Assembly (NCBI GenBank): GCA_964460465.1
Contig: CAYWSB010000011.1
Location: 1 to 64,000, forward strand
DNA: 64,000 nt
Direction of reading: 5' to 3'
DNA from: SLRI01 sp964460465
Lineage (GTDB): Bacteria > Pseudomonadota > Alphaproteobacteria > Geminicoccales > Geminicoccaceae
The position numbers and the translations under genes are program-made. Positions 52,192 through 61,523 of the stretch are shown here, in pieces. The notes under the pieces are model-generated. The model was not told the origin of the DNA and did not search any database. It saw nothing but the letters and a program-made list of their open reading frames with translations. How positions within the stretch are numbered: position 1 is the stretch's first letter; each line of letters opens with the position of its first letter.

Positions 52192-54566
52192 CGGCGGTAG
52201 TACTGCGTGGTGCTCTGGTAGTAGCTCATGTACTCGTCGGGCGCCAAGCGGCTGTAGCGACCGATATTGACCCGGTTGAGGATCAGGCCCTTGAGCGGCA
52301 GGCCGATGCTGCGGATCTCGCGCAGCGCCGTGGTGACCGCGCGCCGCGGGGTGGTGCCGGCACGGACGACGAAGAGCAGCGAGTCGGCGAAGCCGGAGAC
52401 CACCGCCTGGTCGTTGACCGCGAGCACCGGCGGGGTGTCGATGACGACGGCGTCGTAGCGCCGCCGCGCCTCGACCAAGAGCTCGTTCATCGCCGGCGAG
52501 CCCAGGAGCCGGACGCTGTGGTCGTGCTCACGCTGGACCGGGAGGATGTCGAGGCCGGTCTCGGCATCGCGCATCACCGCGTTCTCGAGCTTGAGCCCCG
52601 GCTTGAGCAGCAGGTCGCCGAGGTCGGACACCGGCGGGGTCGCCCGCTCCGCGAAGTACTCGAAGATGGTGCGCTTGCGCAGGTCGGCGTCGATCAGCAG
52701 CACCGAGGCGCCGAGCCGGGCGAAATGCACGGCGAGGCTGACCGCGACCAGGCTCTTGCCCTCGTCCGGCACCGCCGAGGTCACGGTGATGATGCTCGCC
52801 CGCCCGCGTGGCACGCCGGTCGGCGGGAACAGGCGCAGCGCGACCCGCTGCACCGCCTCGGCATAGACCACCGTCGCCAGCTCGCGGTCGGGCTGCTGCT
52901 GCAGGAACGCCCTGTCCTGCACCAGCGGCAGGGTGCCCAGCACCGGCTGGCCGGTCACCGCCTCGAGCTCCTGGCCGGTCTCGAACTGGCGCCGGGCGGC
53001 CTCGCGGGCGAGGGCGAGCCCCACGCCGCCGGCGAGCGAGCCTGCGGCGGTGAAGCCGAGCACGAGCAGGGCGCGCCGGCTGTCCGGCCGGGCCGGCGGC
53101 CGGGCCGGGGTGACGATCCGCGCCGGCGAGCGCAGCAGGTGCTGCTGCTCGGTGGCGCGCTGGTAGCGGGCGAGCAGGTCCTCGTAGGTGCGCCGGGTGG
53201 TCTCGGAGCGGCTCTCGAACTGGTTGAGCTGCACCTGCGCGGTGGTGTTGCGCCCGAGGGTCACCTCGAGCTCGGCGAGCTGGGCCCTGAGGTCGTCGAC
53301 GCGGGTTTGCGCCACGTCGCGCTCGGTCGCCACCTGGGTCACCAGCCGGCGCCGCTCGCCCGCCAGGCTCCGCCGGATGTCCTGCAGCTCCGCCCGGGCG
53401 TTGATCATCGTCGGGTGGCGGTCGCCGAACAGGGTCCCGAGCTCGGCCACGCGGCGGTTCATCTCGGCCTCCTGCCGGCGCAGCTCGGTGATCACCGGCG
53501 AGGTGCCGGATTCCGCCAGGCTGTCGATGCCGTCCGTCACCTGCACCTGGTTGGCACGGGCCGTGGCCCGGACGAGGTCGGCCTCGGCCTGCGACAGCTC
53601 GCGCGACAGCTCGACGTAGCGCAGCTCCGGGCCGGAGCTGCCCTGCACGCGCAGCAGCGCCTCCTCGGTCTGGTAGCGGTTGGCCGCCCGCTCGACCGCA
53701 TCGAGCTCGGCCTCGACCACCTTGACCCGCTCGAGCAGGTAGTCGGCGGTCTGGTTGAGCATCGCCCGCTGGCTGCCGACCAGCTCCTCGAGGAAGACGG
53801 CGGCGACCTCGTTGCTGATGGTGGCGGCGAGCACCGGTGATTCGTCGCGATAGGCGATGGAGATGACGTGCGCCAGCGGGTCGCGGCGGATGGAGAGGTT
53901 GGCGCGGAACACCTCGAGCATCGCCTCGACGCCGCCCACCGGGCGCGACGACGCTGTCGCATGGCCGGCCAGGGCGGCCCCGTCGACCTCCGGACTGCCG
54001 GCCAGCGGCGGCTCGCCGGGCTCGCTGGCGGTGCTGAAGAGGTCGCCGGCCAGGGCCTCGAAGCGCAGGCTCAACGCCCCGGTCAGGGCCCCGACCCAGC
54101 CCATGACACGGTCGACCGGTCCACGCGCGTCGGTGGCCGGCTGCAGCTCGAGCCGCTCGATCACCCGACGGGCGATGCTGTCGGAGGCCAGCAGGCGGAG
54201 GTGGGTCTCCATCTCGGCCGGGCTGATGCCGCGCGGCGCGAAATCCATGCCCTCGCGCAGATTGCCGAACTCGGTCTCGTCGCGCTCGATCAGCACCTCG
54301 GTGGCGGCGGTATAGGAGCGCGGCAGGGACTTGAGGATCACCGCCGCGACGCCGGTGCCGATCACCACGGTCAGCGCCACGACCCACCAGTTGCGCAGCA
54401 GCGCCTGGAGGAGCCAGGCGATGTCGATGCCCGGCTCGGGGCGGCTCGGTCCGGCGGCATGGGCGAGCTGCGGGCCGAGCGTACCGGGCCCGCCCTGCGC
54501 GGCCACCGGCTCGATGCCGTGACGCGCGGGGACGAGACCACCGCCGCTGCCGGATTGCTCGACCAA
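52188..54566 (-). CDS. Wzc-type polysaccharide co-polymerase/BY-kinase
   Basis: A protein of 792 residues. The first transmembrane helix lies near residue 60; a Wzz-type domain (about 50-150) and a long coiled-coil periplasmic arm (270-460) with an ELR-rich pattern follow, then a second helix near 500. The cytoplasmic kinase has Walker A SAVPDEGKSLVA, Walker A' VLLIDADLRKRTIF and Walker B VVIDTPPVLAV. Unlike the cluster A homologue it ends in the tyrosine cluster YMSYYQSTTQYYRR, the autophosphorylated tail of BY-kinases. It should control polymer length and export. A sigma-54-like promoter lies about 140 bp upstream. Confidence 0.93.
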   Translation of the reverse strand: MVEQSGSGGGLVPARHGIEPVAAQGGPGTLGPQLAHAAGPSRPEPGIDIAWLLQALLRNWWVVALTVVIGTGVAAVILKSLPRSYTAATEVLIERDETEFGNLREGMDFAPRGISPAEMETHLRLLASDSIARRVIERLELQPATDARGPVDRVMGWVGALTGALSLRFEALAGDLFSTASEPGEPPLAGSPEVDGAALAGHATASSRPVGGVEAMLEVFRANLSIRRDPLAHVISIAYRDESPVLAATISNEVAAVFLEELVGSQRAMLNQTADYLLERVKVVEAELDAVERAANRYQTEEALLRVQGSSGPELRYVELSRELSQAEADLVRATARANQVQVTDGIDSLAESGTSPVITELRRQEAEMNRRVAELGTLFGDRHPTMINARAELQDIRRSLAGERRRLVTQVATERDVAQTRVDDLRAQLAELEVTLGRNTTAQVQLNQFESRSETTRRTYEDLLARYQRATEQQHLLRSPARIVTPARPPARPDSRRALLVLGFTAAGSLAGGVGLALAREAARRQFETGQELEAVTGQPVLGTLPLVQDRAFLQQQPDRELATVVYAEAVQRVALRLFPPTGVPRGRASIITVTSAVPDEGKSLVAVSLAVHFARLGASVLLIDADLRKRTIFEYFAERATPPVSDLGDLLLKPGLKLENAVMRDAETGLDILPVQREHDHSVRLLGSPAMNELLVEARRRYDAVVIDTPPVLAVNDQAVVSGFADSLLFVVRAGTTPRRAVTTALREIRSIGLPLKGLILNRVNIGRYSRLAPDEYMSYYQSTTQYYRR

Positions 54567-54706
54567 AAAACGCCCCTTCCCTTTCGTCCCCGGCCAGCCG
54601 CTGCCACTGGCACCGGATCGCCACGACAGCCAGCAGCCGCCGTCATGGCTCGCGTGCGACGCGGCACACCTGCCTGGACCGAAAGATTACCCCGTGCCGG
54701 CGACGG

Positions 54707-54722
54707 TGCAACCCCCGAGCCT
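54707..54722 (-). promoter_or_regulatory. Candidate sigma-54 promoter upstream of wzc
   Basis: The minus strand reads AGGCTC-N5-TTGCA with GG and GC ten bases apart, the spacing required by sigma-54. It lies 140 bp upstream of the BY-kinase start. If used, it would make this unit a possible target of PrsR. The match at the -24 element is partial (4 of 6 positions). Confidence 0.4.
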
Positions 54723-54786
54723 TCGGCGCGACAGGAGTGTGGTGTGAGCGTCGAACCGGCGCCACGCCGTCCGGGGGGGACGGGGC

Positions 54787-56973
54787 CTAGTCCTGCGCCG
54801 CCCCGACGCGCAGGGCGCGGAGCAGCGCCAGCAGCTCGGGGCTCGGCGCCAGGATGCCGAGGCCGGGGAGCGGCGAATCGGCCCGGAGGCGGAAATCGAG
54901 CCCGTCCGGATCGACGAAGGCCGGATCGGCGAGCATCTCGTCGCCGTCGGCGTCGCCGTGGGCGGTCCAGGCGGCGAGATCGCCGGCGAGGTCGCCGCCC
55001 CGGCCACGGCCCTGGACCAGGAACGCCGCGTCACCCAGGGCCGGGCCGAAATAGACGTTGCCGGCGAAGCGCGCCGGCGGCGGCCCGCCGGTGGGGTCGT
55101 AGACCCGGACCGCCGCCGACGCCTTCTGGTCGCGGACCACGACGTTGCCGCGAAAGAGGTTGCCGGACATGGGAGGCCGGGCCGGCACGGGCTGGTCGGC
55201 GACCTCGAGCGCCACCCCGTAGCCGCCATGGATCACATTGTGCTCCACCCGGTTGTCGTCGCTGTTGACCAGCAGCACGCCGCCGTAGCTCGCCGTGACG
55301 AGGTTGCCGGTGATCAGCGTCCCTGAAATGTTCCAGTCGAGATAGAGGGCGGCCGAGACGGGCTGCGGCCAGCGGCCCGGGTCCCAGTCGTCGGCGGCGA
55401 AGAACGTGCCGTCCGGGCGGCTCATCAGGTGGGTGGCGCCGTCGATCCAGTTGTCCCGGATGACGTTGCCGACCGCGCCGCCCGGCATCCCGGCATAGAG
55501 CTTGATGCCGCCGCCGTCGGCCGTCGCCAGGTTGACGTCGCGGATGACGTTGCCGGCGACGACGTTGCGCAGCAGGGGGTCGATCGCCGCATCGCGGTTC
55601 TGCAGGCCGTGCACGCCGAACTGGGCGGCCCGCTCGATCAGGTTGCCGGTGATGCGGCTGTCGGCCGTGCCCTGGAGCATCACGCCGGCAGCGTCGATGA
55701 AGGTGTGGCCGACGTCGCGGATGGTGTTGGCGGCGATGGTCACGGCGGTCGAGCCGGCGCCGTCCCAGGCCATGCCGAGCAGGATGCCGTTGCCGGCGGT
55801 GTGCTCGATGATGTTGGCGGCGACCGTGACGTCGGCGACGTCGAGCAGCGTGATCCCGACCCCGACATTGGCGATGGTGTTGCCCGAAAGGGTGACGTTG
55901 CGGCTGTCGGTCACCCTGATCGCACCGCCGCCGATCTGGTTGTAGGCGTGGTGCCGGTCGCTGCCGTGGGGCGAGCCGTCGCGCAGGGTGAGGCCGTGGA
56001 TCAGCACGTCCCGCGTGCCGGCGATCTCGATCAGGCTGTCGGTGGTGGCGGCGACGACGGCGGTGCGGTCCGCGAGCCGGGCCGCATCCGGCGGCACGAA
56101 GGAGAGCGTCGCGGTCGCGGGCTCGTAGTGCCATTCGCCGGGCGCATCGAGGAAGGCCGGGTCGCCGAGGAGGAAGTAGCGGCTGCCCTCGCCCACCGGC
56201 TGCCAGGGCACGTTGTCGGCGAGCCGGATGGTCCGGGCGGCGTGGTCGATCGCGGCCACGGTCACGACGTTGCTCGCCCACTGGACGTCGCTGGTGACCC
56301 AGAGCCTGAGCCCGGCCGGGTCGAGGTCAGGGGGCACGTCGCCCGGATGGAAGGCCAGGTGCTCGTGGCCGGTGGGCCCCGGTGCGGCGAACAGCCAGCC
56401 CACGGTGGGATCGCCGGCGACGGCGTTCGGCTGGCGGGCAGGGGTCTGCCGCCGGCCCGCCACGTGCAGGTCGAGGACACCGCGCGGCAAACCGGCCACG
56501 TCGACCCGGGTGGCGTGGATGCCGCCCTCCAGCGCGGCCCACTGGGCCGCGGACAGGTCGAGCCCGCCGTGGAGGACCGGCGCCGCACCGGGTGCGGCGG
56601 CGATCGTGAGCCCCGCGTCGGCGGCGCCGAGCTGCACCGGTCGCGGCACGAAATAGGCCCCGTCGGCGAGCAGGATGGTGTCGATCGCTGCGTCGCCCCG
56701 GGCCACGGCAAGAGCCGCCTCGAGGCTGGCGAGCGGGCCCTCGGCAGCCTCGCGCGGCGTCGGCGACCGGCCGGTCCAGCGGTCGTCGCCCCTGGGCGAG
56801 ACGAAGACCGCCCGGTCGGCGGCGATGGCGGTGGCGATCCGCTGCCCGCTCGCCGCGGTCCAGGCGGTGGCATCGGGGAAGGCTGCCGCCGCACCCGCGT
56901 GCGCTGCCGTCGCCGCATGGGCCAGCCCGATCAGGCAGACGGCGACGGCCACGGCGACGGCGCGCTCAGCCAT
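54787..56973 (-). CDS. Secreted right-handed beta-helix protein
   Basis: A protein of 728 residues with a signal peptide (hydrophobic Ala/Val run, likely cleavage after AHA). VFVSPRGDDRWTGRSPTPREAAEGPL is a common start of parallel beta-helix carbohydrate-active proteins, and residues 330-620 show repeated short turns with Asn ladders (TLSGNTIANVGVGITL, ITGNLIERAAQFGV, HNVIHGGYGVALEV). Such proteins are polysaccharide lyases, epimerases or hydrolases; which one is unclear. It is coupled by an 8-bp overlap to the O-antigen ligase gene and probably modifies the polymer in the periplasm or outside. Confidence 0.86.
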   Translation of the reverse strand: MAERAVAVAVAVCLIGLAHAATAAHAGAAAAFPDATAWTAASGQRIATAIAADRAVFVSPRGDDRWTGRSPTPREAAEGPLASLEAALAVARGDAAIDTILLADGAYFVPRPVQLGAADAGLTIAAAPGAAPVLHGGLDLSAAQWAALEGGIHATRVDVAGLPRGVLDLHVAGRRQTPARQPNAVAGDPTVGWLFAAPGPTGHEHLAFHPGDVPPDLDPAGLRLWVTSDVQWASNVVTVAAIDHAARTIRLADNVPWQPVGEGSRYFLLGDPAFLDAPGEWHYEPATATLSFVPPDAARLADRTAVVAATTDSLIEIAGTRDVLIHGLTLRDGSPHGSDRHHAYNQIGGGAIRVTDSRNVTLSGNTIANVGVGITLLDVADVTVAANIIEHTAGNGILLGMAWDGAGSTAVTIAANTIRDVGHTFIDAAGVMLQGTADSRITGNLIERAAQFGVHGLQNRDAAIDPLLRNVVAGNVIRDVNLATADGGGIKLYAGMPGGAVGNVIRDNWIDGATHLMSRPDGTFFAADDWDPGRWPQPVSAALYLDWNISGTLITGNLVTASYGGVLLVNSDDNRVEHNVIHGGYGVALEVADQPVPARPPMSGNLFRGNVVVRDQKASAAVRVYDPTGGPPPARFAGNVYFGPALGDAAFLVQGRGRGGDLAGDLAAWTAHGDADGDEMLADPAFVDPDGLDFRLRADSPLPGLGILAPSPELLALLRALRVGAAQD

Positions 56974-58258
56974 GCGGCCGATCCGCGGCGGGCTCGCGCC
57001 GCAGGGTCAGGGCGACGGCGATCACGGCGAGCACCCAGGAGATGTGCGACGGCGTCGCGAGATCGGATTCGACGACATTGCGGAGGAGATAGGTCGCGAT
57101 GACGTAGACGGCGAACACGGCGCCGGGCGTCTGTCGGCGGCGGAGCTGGCCGAGGGCACGGCCGAGGCCGAGCAGCAGCCAGATCGTGAGCAGCACCGGC
57201 CCGGCGATGCCGACGCCCAGCCAGAGCTCGAGGTAGCCGTTGTGGGCGTTGGGGATCGGCCAGCCCAGCGTGTCCATGGTGTAGGCGCGGACCCACTCGA
57301 CGTCGAAGAACACGGCGAAGCCGTGGCCGAGCCAGGGGGCGTTCGTGATCTGCAGCCAGACGAACGACCAGAGCGGCACGCGCCCGGTCAGCGTCAGGTC
57401 GCGGCCGAGGGCGGCGAGCACGGCGTCGGTGGCGAGGATGACGGCGAGGGCCGCGAAGATGGCCGCGGCCGCGGCGAAGGCGGCGATCGCCACCGCCCGG
57501 CGGGCGGGCATCACCGCGATCGCCATGACGAGGCGGATCACCGCCAGGATCGCCAGCACCAGGAAGGTGGTGGCGGAGCCCGTGGGCACCGCGAGGAGCA
57601 AACAGACCAGCAGGCCCGTCACCGTCGCCCAGCGCGGCAGGAGCCGGAACTGCCAGGCCGTCGCCAGCAGCATCGCGGTCGAGCCGAGGTGCATGCCAAG
57701 CTCGTTCTTGTGCGAGAACACGCCGCGCAGCAGCAGCCGCCCGTCGAGCGGCTGCCAGGCGAGGCCCGGCAGCAGCACGGCGAAGACGACCGAGAGCAGG
57801 ACGATGGCGAGGAACAGCCAGGCGAGCCGGCGCAGGAGCGCCGCCTGGTCGTAGGCGACGACCAGCCAGACCGAGATGACCGCATAGGCCGTGACCAGGG
57901 CGGCCCGGCGCAGCGACACGGCCGGGTCGAGCGACCAGGCGAAGCTGGCCCAGGCCAGGGCGAGAAAGAGCGTGAGGAAGGGCTGGCGGAGGAAGGCCTC
58001 GGCGAGCTCGCGCGGGCGCAGCAGGAAGACCGCGGCCGCGAGCGGCAGGCTCGGCAGGGCGAAGAGGCGGAGAAAGGCCTCCTGCCCCGGCTGGAATACG
58101 ACCTGGGTGCCGAGCACCAGCAGGACGAAGACGGCCGAGGTCGCGGTGATCAGCCAGCCGATCGCGACCACGTCGCGGACCAGCGCCTGCCAGCCGGTCG
58201 AGGTCGCAGCGGCAGCGTGGTCGGGGGTGGCGGTCACGGGCCGGTACCAGGCCTGCAT
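56966..58258 (-). CDS. O-antigen ligase/Wzy-family protein (cluster B)
   Basis: A membrane protein of 430 residues with 11-12 helices. Between helices it has the segments GVFSHKNELGMHLGSTAML and GHGFAVFFDVEW with a loop ending at NAHNGYLELWLGVGIAGP; the HNGYLELW block is a conserved signature of the O-antigen ligase/polymerase (Wzy_C/WaaL) family. It either polymerises repeat units or ligates the polymer to an acceptor. It precedes the beta-helix gene in the same operon. The arrangement parallels the polymerase in cluster A. Confidence 0.9.
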   Translation of the reverse strand: MQAWYRPVTATPDHAAAATSTGWQALVRDVVAIGWLITATSAVFVLLVLGTQVVFQPGQEAFLRLFALPSLPLAAAVFLLRPRELAEAFLRQPFLTLFLALAWASFAWSLDPAVSLRRAALVTAYAVISVWLVVAYDQAALLRRLAWLFLAIVLLSVVFAVLLPGLAWQPLDGRLLLRGVFSHKNELGMHLGSTAMLLATAWQFRLLPRWATVTGLLVCLLLAVPTGSATTFLVLAILAVIRLVMAIAVMPARRAVAIAAFAAAAAIFAALAVILATDAVLAALGRDLTLTGRVPLWSFVWLQITNAPWLGHGFAVFFDVEWVRAYTMDTLGWPIPNAHNGYLELWLGVGIAGPVLLTIWLLLGLGRALGQLRRRQTPGAVFAVYVIATYLLRNVVESDLATPSHISWVLAVIAVALTLRREPAADRPHG

Positions 58259-58463
58259 CGGCTCAGGGTCCGGTCCACCGGCGGGCGCAGCCGGCGCGCA
58301 TGGGGCGGTATCCTCCGTCGCTGCCCGAAGCTGTCTAGCGCGAAGGACATGCCTCGAGGAAGGCCGGGTCGACCACTCCGGCCGTCTTCGCTAGAGAGGC
58401 ACCACCCGGCAGGGTCGGTGCCGACGGGCGGTGCCGGCGCAGGGGTGGCGCGGCGGAGGCGCA

Positions 58464-59891
58464 GTGGCTGGCGAGGAACCGGATCTGGCGCTGCTGATCG
58501 ACCCGGACCGGCCGCTGCTGCTCGATTTCGACGAGACCTATTGGCTGCGCAACTCGACCGAGGCGTTCCTGGACAGTGTCCGCCCCGCCTGGCCCGCCGC
58601 GCTGCTGCTCCGGCTGCTCGACGCCCTGCGCCCCTGGCGGCTGCTGCCCGGGCCGGATCGCGACCATGTCTGGCGCGACTGGCTCCGGGTCATGCTGCTG
58701 GTGGTGCTCTTTCCCTGGTCGCTGCGGCGCTGGCGGCGGCGGGCCTCGGTGCTCGGACCGCGCTGGCTCAACCCGGAGCTCGCCCGCGCCGTCGAGCGGG
58801 TGCCCGGCGAGCGGCGCTGGATCGTCACCAACGGCTTTCGCCCGATCGTCGCCCCGCTGGTGGCAGCGCTGCCGGCGGCGCAGCGGCCAACGCTGCTGGC
58901 CTCGCCGCTGCTCTCCGGCTTCGCCTGGCGGCGGCGGGGCAAGCGGGCGATCGTCGCGGAGCGGCTCGGGGCTGAGACGCTGGCCCAAGCGGTGCTGGTC
59001 ACCGACAACGACGAGGACGGTCCCCTGCTCGCCGCCGCCGGCCGGCCGCTGCACGTCAAGTGGCCCGGTGCCCGCTACGAGCCGGCGCATCGCGACGCCT
59101 ACCTGCCGTTCTACTATCTCGAGCGGATCAAGCGGCCGGGCGGGCGCCATCTCGCCAATGTGGTGCTCAAGGACGAGCTGGTCCTGCTGGCGATCGCCTA
59201 CGTGTGGGCCAGCTTCTCGCTGCCGGCGCTGCTCGCCGTCCTCTGCCTGCATCTATCCTTCTGGGTGGTCTACGAGATCGTCTATGTGGAGAACGACCGG
59301 GTGGCGGCCGTGCTGGAGGCCGAGCCGACGCTGAGCGAGGCCTTCCACGCCACCCCGCACCGCTTCAGCGAGCCGCTGGCCTGGGTCACCGGGCTCGGGC
59401 TCGGGCTGCTCGGCGTGGGCTTGCTGCAACTCGCACCCGGCTGGGCCGGGCCGGGTCTCCTGGCCGGGATGGCGCTCTGGGCGCTTTATCTCCTGGCGCT
59501 GCGGGCCGCGGCACGGGTCTACAACCACGTCGACAAGCGCACGCGCGTGCCGCTCTATCTCGTGCTGCAGGCCTTCAAGCTCCTGGGCCTCGCCCTCTTC
59601 CTGCCGCTGCCGGCGGCCGGGGCGATGCTGCTGGCGGCGCATCTGGCGATGCTCTGGCTGCCCTATGTCGCCTACCGCGAGGCCGGGGCCGGTGTCGGCA
59701 CCTGGCGGGCACCCAACCAGCTCTACCGGCTGGTGCTCGGCCTGGCGCTGGCACCGTTGCTGCTGGCGAGCCAGGGAATGGGCGGGCTCGGGCAGCTCGC
59801 GACCGGGCTCGGCTTCTTCGCGCTCAAGGCGCGGCACGACCTCATGGCCGTGGCGCGCGAGGCGCACTGGCTCGGCCGGCGGCCGGACTAG
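58464..59891 (+). CDS. HAD-superfamily domain fused to a multi-helix membrane domain (UbiA-like?)
   Basis: A protein of 475 residues. Residues 15-230 resemble a HAD phosphatase: motif I is LLLDFDETYW (Asp21, Asp23), motif II VTNGFRP, and TDNDEDG serves as motif IV. From about 235 onward six to eight helices follow, with a short segment YVENDRVAAVLEAEP after the second helix that faintly recalls the first Asp motif of UbiA prenyltransferases, but the canonical NDxxDxxxD is not complete. HAD-UbiA fusions are known in polyprenyl-phosphate pentose synthesis. The start is GTG 58464, with GGAGG upstream. Function is uncertain. Confidence 0.7.
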   Translation: MAGEEPDLALLIDPDRPLLLDFDETYWLRNSTEAFLDSVRPAWPAALLLRLLDALRPWRLLPGPDRDHVWRDWLRVMLLVVLFPWSLRRWRRRASVLGPRWLNPELARAVERVPGERRWIVTNGFRPIVAPLVAALPAAQRPTLLASPLLSGFAWRRRGKRAIVAERLGAETLAQAVLVTDNDEDGPLLAAAGRPLHVKWPGARYEPAHRDAYLPFYYLERIKRPGGRHLANVVLKDELVLLAIAYVWASFSLPALLAVLCLHLSFWVVYEIVYVENDRVAAVLEAEPTLSEAFHATPHRFSEPLAWVTGLGLGLLGVGLLQLAPGWAGPGLLAGMALWALYLLALRAAARVYNHVDKRTRVPLYLVLQAFKLLGLALFLPLPAAGAMLLAAHLAMLWLPYVAYREAGAGVGTWRAPNQLYRLVLGLALAPLLLASQGMGGLGQLATGLGFFALKARHDLMAVAREAHWLGRRPD

Positions 59892-60412
59892 CCGAGCGGC
59901 GTCATCTCCCGGACGAAGCGCTGCCACTTGGTGACGTAGTTGGCGGTCCCCTGGCGCATCCGTTCGGCCTGCTCGGGGCGGACCTCGCCCACGATCTTGC
60001 CGGGGATGCCCATGACCAGGCTGTTGTCCGGGATCTCCTTGTTCTCGGCGATCAGCGCCTTGGCGCCGATCAGGCAGTTCTTGCCGATCCTGGCACCGTT
60101 CAGGATCACCGCCCCGATGCCGATCAGCGAGCCCTCGCCGATGGTGCAGCCGTGCAGCATCGCCATGTGGCCGACCGTGACATGCGCGCCGATGACGAGC
60201 GGATAGCCCGGGTCGGTGTGCATCACGCAGTGCTCCTGCACGTTGCTGCCCTCGCCCACGGTGATCAGCTCGTTGTCGCCCCGGAGCACGGCCCCGAACC
60301 AGACGCTGGCGTCGCGCTCGAGCCGGACCTTGCCGACGAGCACGGCGTCAGGGGCGACCCAGTAGTGAGCGTCGGCGAATTGGGGGCTGTGGTCGCCGAG
60401 GCGATAGAGCAT
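59888..60412 (-). CDS. Gamma carbonic anhydrase-family protein
   Basis: A left-handed beta-helix protein of 174 residues. Zinc-binding histidines of the family fit His65 (QEHCVMH), His82 and His87 (VGHMAMLHGC). The hexapeptide pattern continues through GSLIGIGAVILNGARIG, and the C-terminal helix starts at RPEQAERM. Many such proteins (YrdA/CaiE-like) lack full carbonic anhydrase activity, so catalysis is not certain. ATG 60412 was selected as the family start. Its stop overlaps the HAD-membrane gene by 4 bases, convergent. Confidence 0.9.
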   Translation of the reverse strand: MLYRLGDHSPQFADAHYWVAPDAVLVGKVRLERDASVWFGAVLRGDNELITVGEGSNVQEHCVMHTDPGYPLVIGAHVTVGHMAMLHGCTIGEGSLIGIGAVILNGARIGKNCLIGAKALIAENKEIPDNSLVMGIPGKIVGEVRPEQAERMRQGTANYVTKWQRFVREMTPLG

Positions 60413-60462
60413 GGTGGTCTCCCTCAATAACGGACGGCTCGAGTTGCGCTTCGTAGCGCCAT

Positions 60463-61173
60463 TCAAGCAACGATCTCCATCCGAAGTCCGTGACTATCTA
60501 TCGGCGGTGGGGCGTCTGGTAAGACAACCGCGCAATCGCGCAGGATGCGCGACGCGCTCCACGCTGCTGCCATGGCGTCAGCAAGATCAGTCCGAAGGCC
60601 CCACGGTAGGTCGAATCGCTCAAGCAAGCCTAGCGGATCAGGCAAGCCAACGCCGGTCAATCGCTTGCGGCGTTCTTCCCAACCGGCCACGGTAGATTTA
60701 CGATACACGCACGCACCGTCAGTCATCATTCTGAAACTTATCTCTGGATGAACTTCACGGAGCCAAATCTGACGCTGGGGTGATACAAACTCGTCGACCT
60801 CACGAATTTTTGGCAGGATACCAAATGTTTGCCTACTGATCCGCAGACCGTCCCCAGCAGACGCGTTTAGTAGTGAGGCCTCGTGATGGGTCGTCGCCAT
60901 AAGCGCCGGCCTTACGGGTGGAGGGAACACGCTGCTCTGCCGTGGCGCTCCAAGCATTTTTCGGGCAGCACGATCACAGTCCCGACCACCCCTTCGCGAC
61001 ATCTCCAATAAGCCGATGGGAATATCGACACCAACGAACTGCGGACGACTATCCAAGCTGAGCAAATCGTGAATGGCTTGTAGACGTAGAATATTGGTAA
61101 TGACATTGCTTTCTGAATCCAAGATAACACAAAGCCAACCATTTGGAATACCATCAAGGCCGGCTACTAACAT
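60463..61173 (-). CDS. DUF429 family protein (predicted RNase H-fold nuclease)
   Basis: A protein of 236 residues of DUF429. VAGLDGIPNGWLCVILD carries the first acidic residue, FVGVDIPIGLLEM the second, SSVFPPPVRPAL the family Pro-rich motif, LREVHPEISF the conserved Glu pair and DLADAMAAAWSA the last Asp. These acidic residues are arranged as in RNase H-like nucleases; activity has not been proven for the family as far as I know. The base composition is much less GC-rich than its neighbours, which suggests recent transfer. Its start lies inside the end of the HicB-like gene. Confidence 0.88.
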   Translation of the reverse strand: MLVAGLDGIPNGWLCVILDSESNVITNILRLQAIHDLLSLDSRPQFVGVDIPIGLLEMSRRGGRDCDRAARKMLGAPRQSSVFPPPVRPALMATTHHEASLLNASAGDGLRISRQTFGILPKIREVDEFVSPQRQIWLREVHPEISFRMMTDGACVYRKSTVAGWEERRKRLTGVGLPDPLGLLERFDLPWGLRTDLADAMAAAWSASRILRDCAVVLPDAPPPIDSHGLRMEIVA

Positions 61174-61523
61174 CGGAAATCACAAAAACCGGCGACATAA
61201 GGCGATGCCATGGTGAACTGATGCTTGCGCTCGCCATCGGCCTTGGCACGGAGGGTCGACCAGAAAGCTTCGACGGCGAAGCCTAGGCGGGTCCAGAACG
61301 GCGCGGGGCGGGACAGCAACGCCTTGCGCTCGGCCTCGGGCAGCTCGCTCACCGTCTGCAGGTAAAGGGCGATCGCCTCTTGCAGCAGTGCGGAAGCCTC
61401 CTCGAACGATGCGCCCTGCACGGCAATGTCGAGGTTGAGGCAGATGGCCTCCCAGGCGCCTTCGCGACCGGAAGCGTAGCAGAATAGGACTCTTCTCGGC
61501 TGCGCGCTGCTCAAGACGGCCAC
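61167..61523 (-). CDS. HicB-like antitoxin-fold protein
   Basis: A protein of about 118 residues. FCYASGREGAWEAICLNLDIAVQGASF followed by EEASALLQEAIALYLQTV matches the HicB/DUF1902-like ribbon domain, though no partner HicA is adjacent. Its stop overlaps the DUF429 start (7 bases), so the two are co-translated. No ATG is available; GTG 61523 and TTG 61514 are possible starts, and GTG 61598 would lengthen it. Whether it acts as an antitoxin is unknown. Confidence 0.7.
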   Translation of the reverse strand: MAVLSSAQPRRVLFCYASGREGAWEAICLNLDIAVQGASFEEASALLQEAIALYLQTVSELPEAERKALLSRPAPFWTRLGFAVEAFWSTLRAKADGERKHQFTMASPYVAGFCDFRC

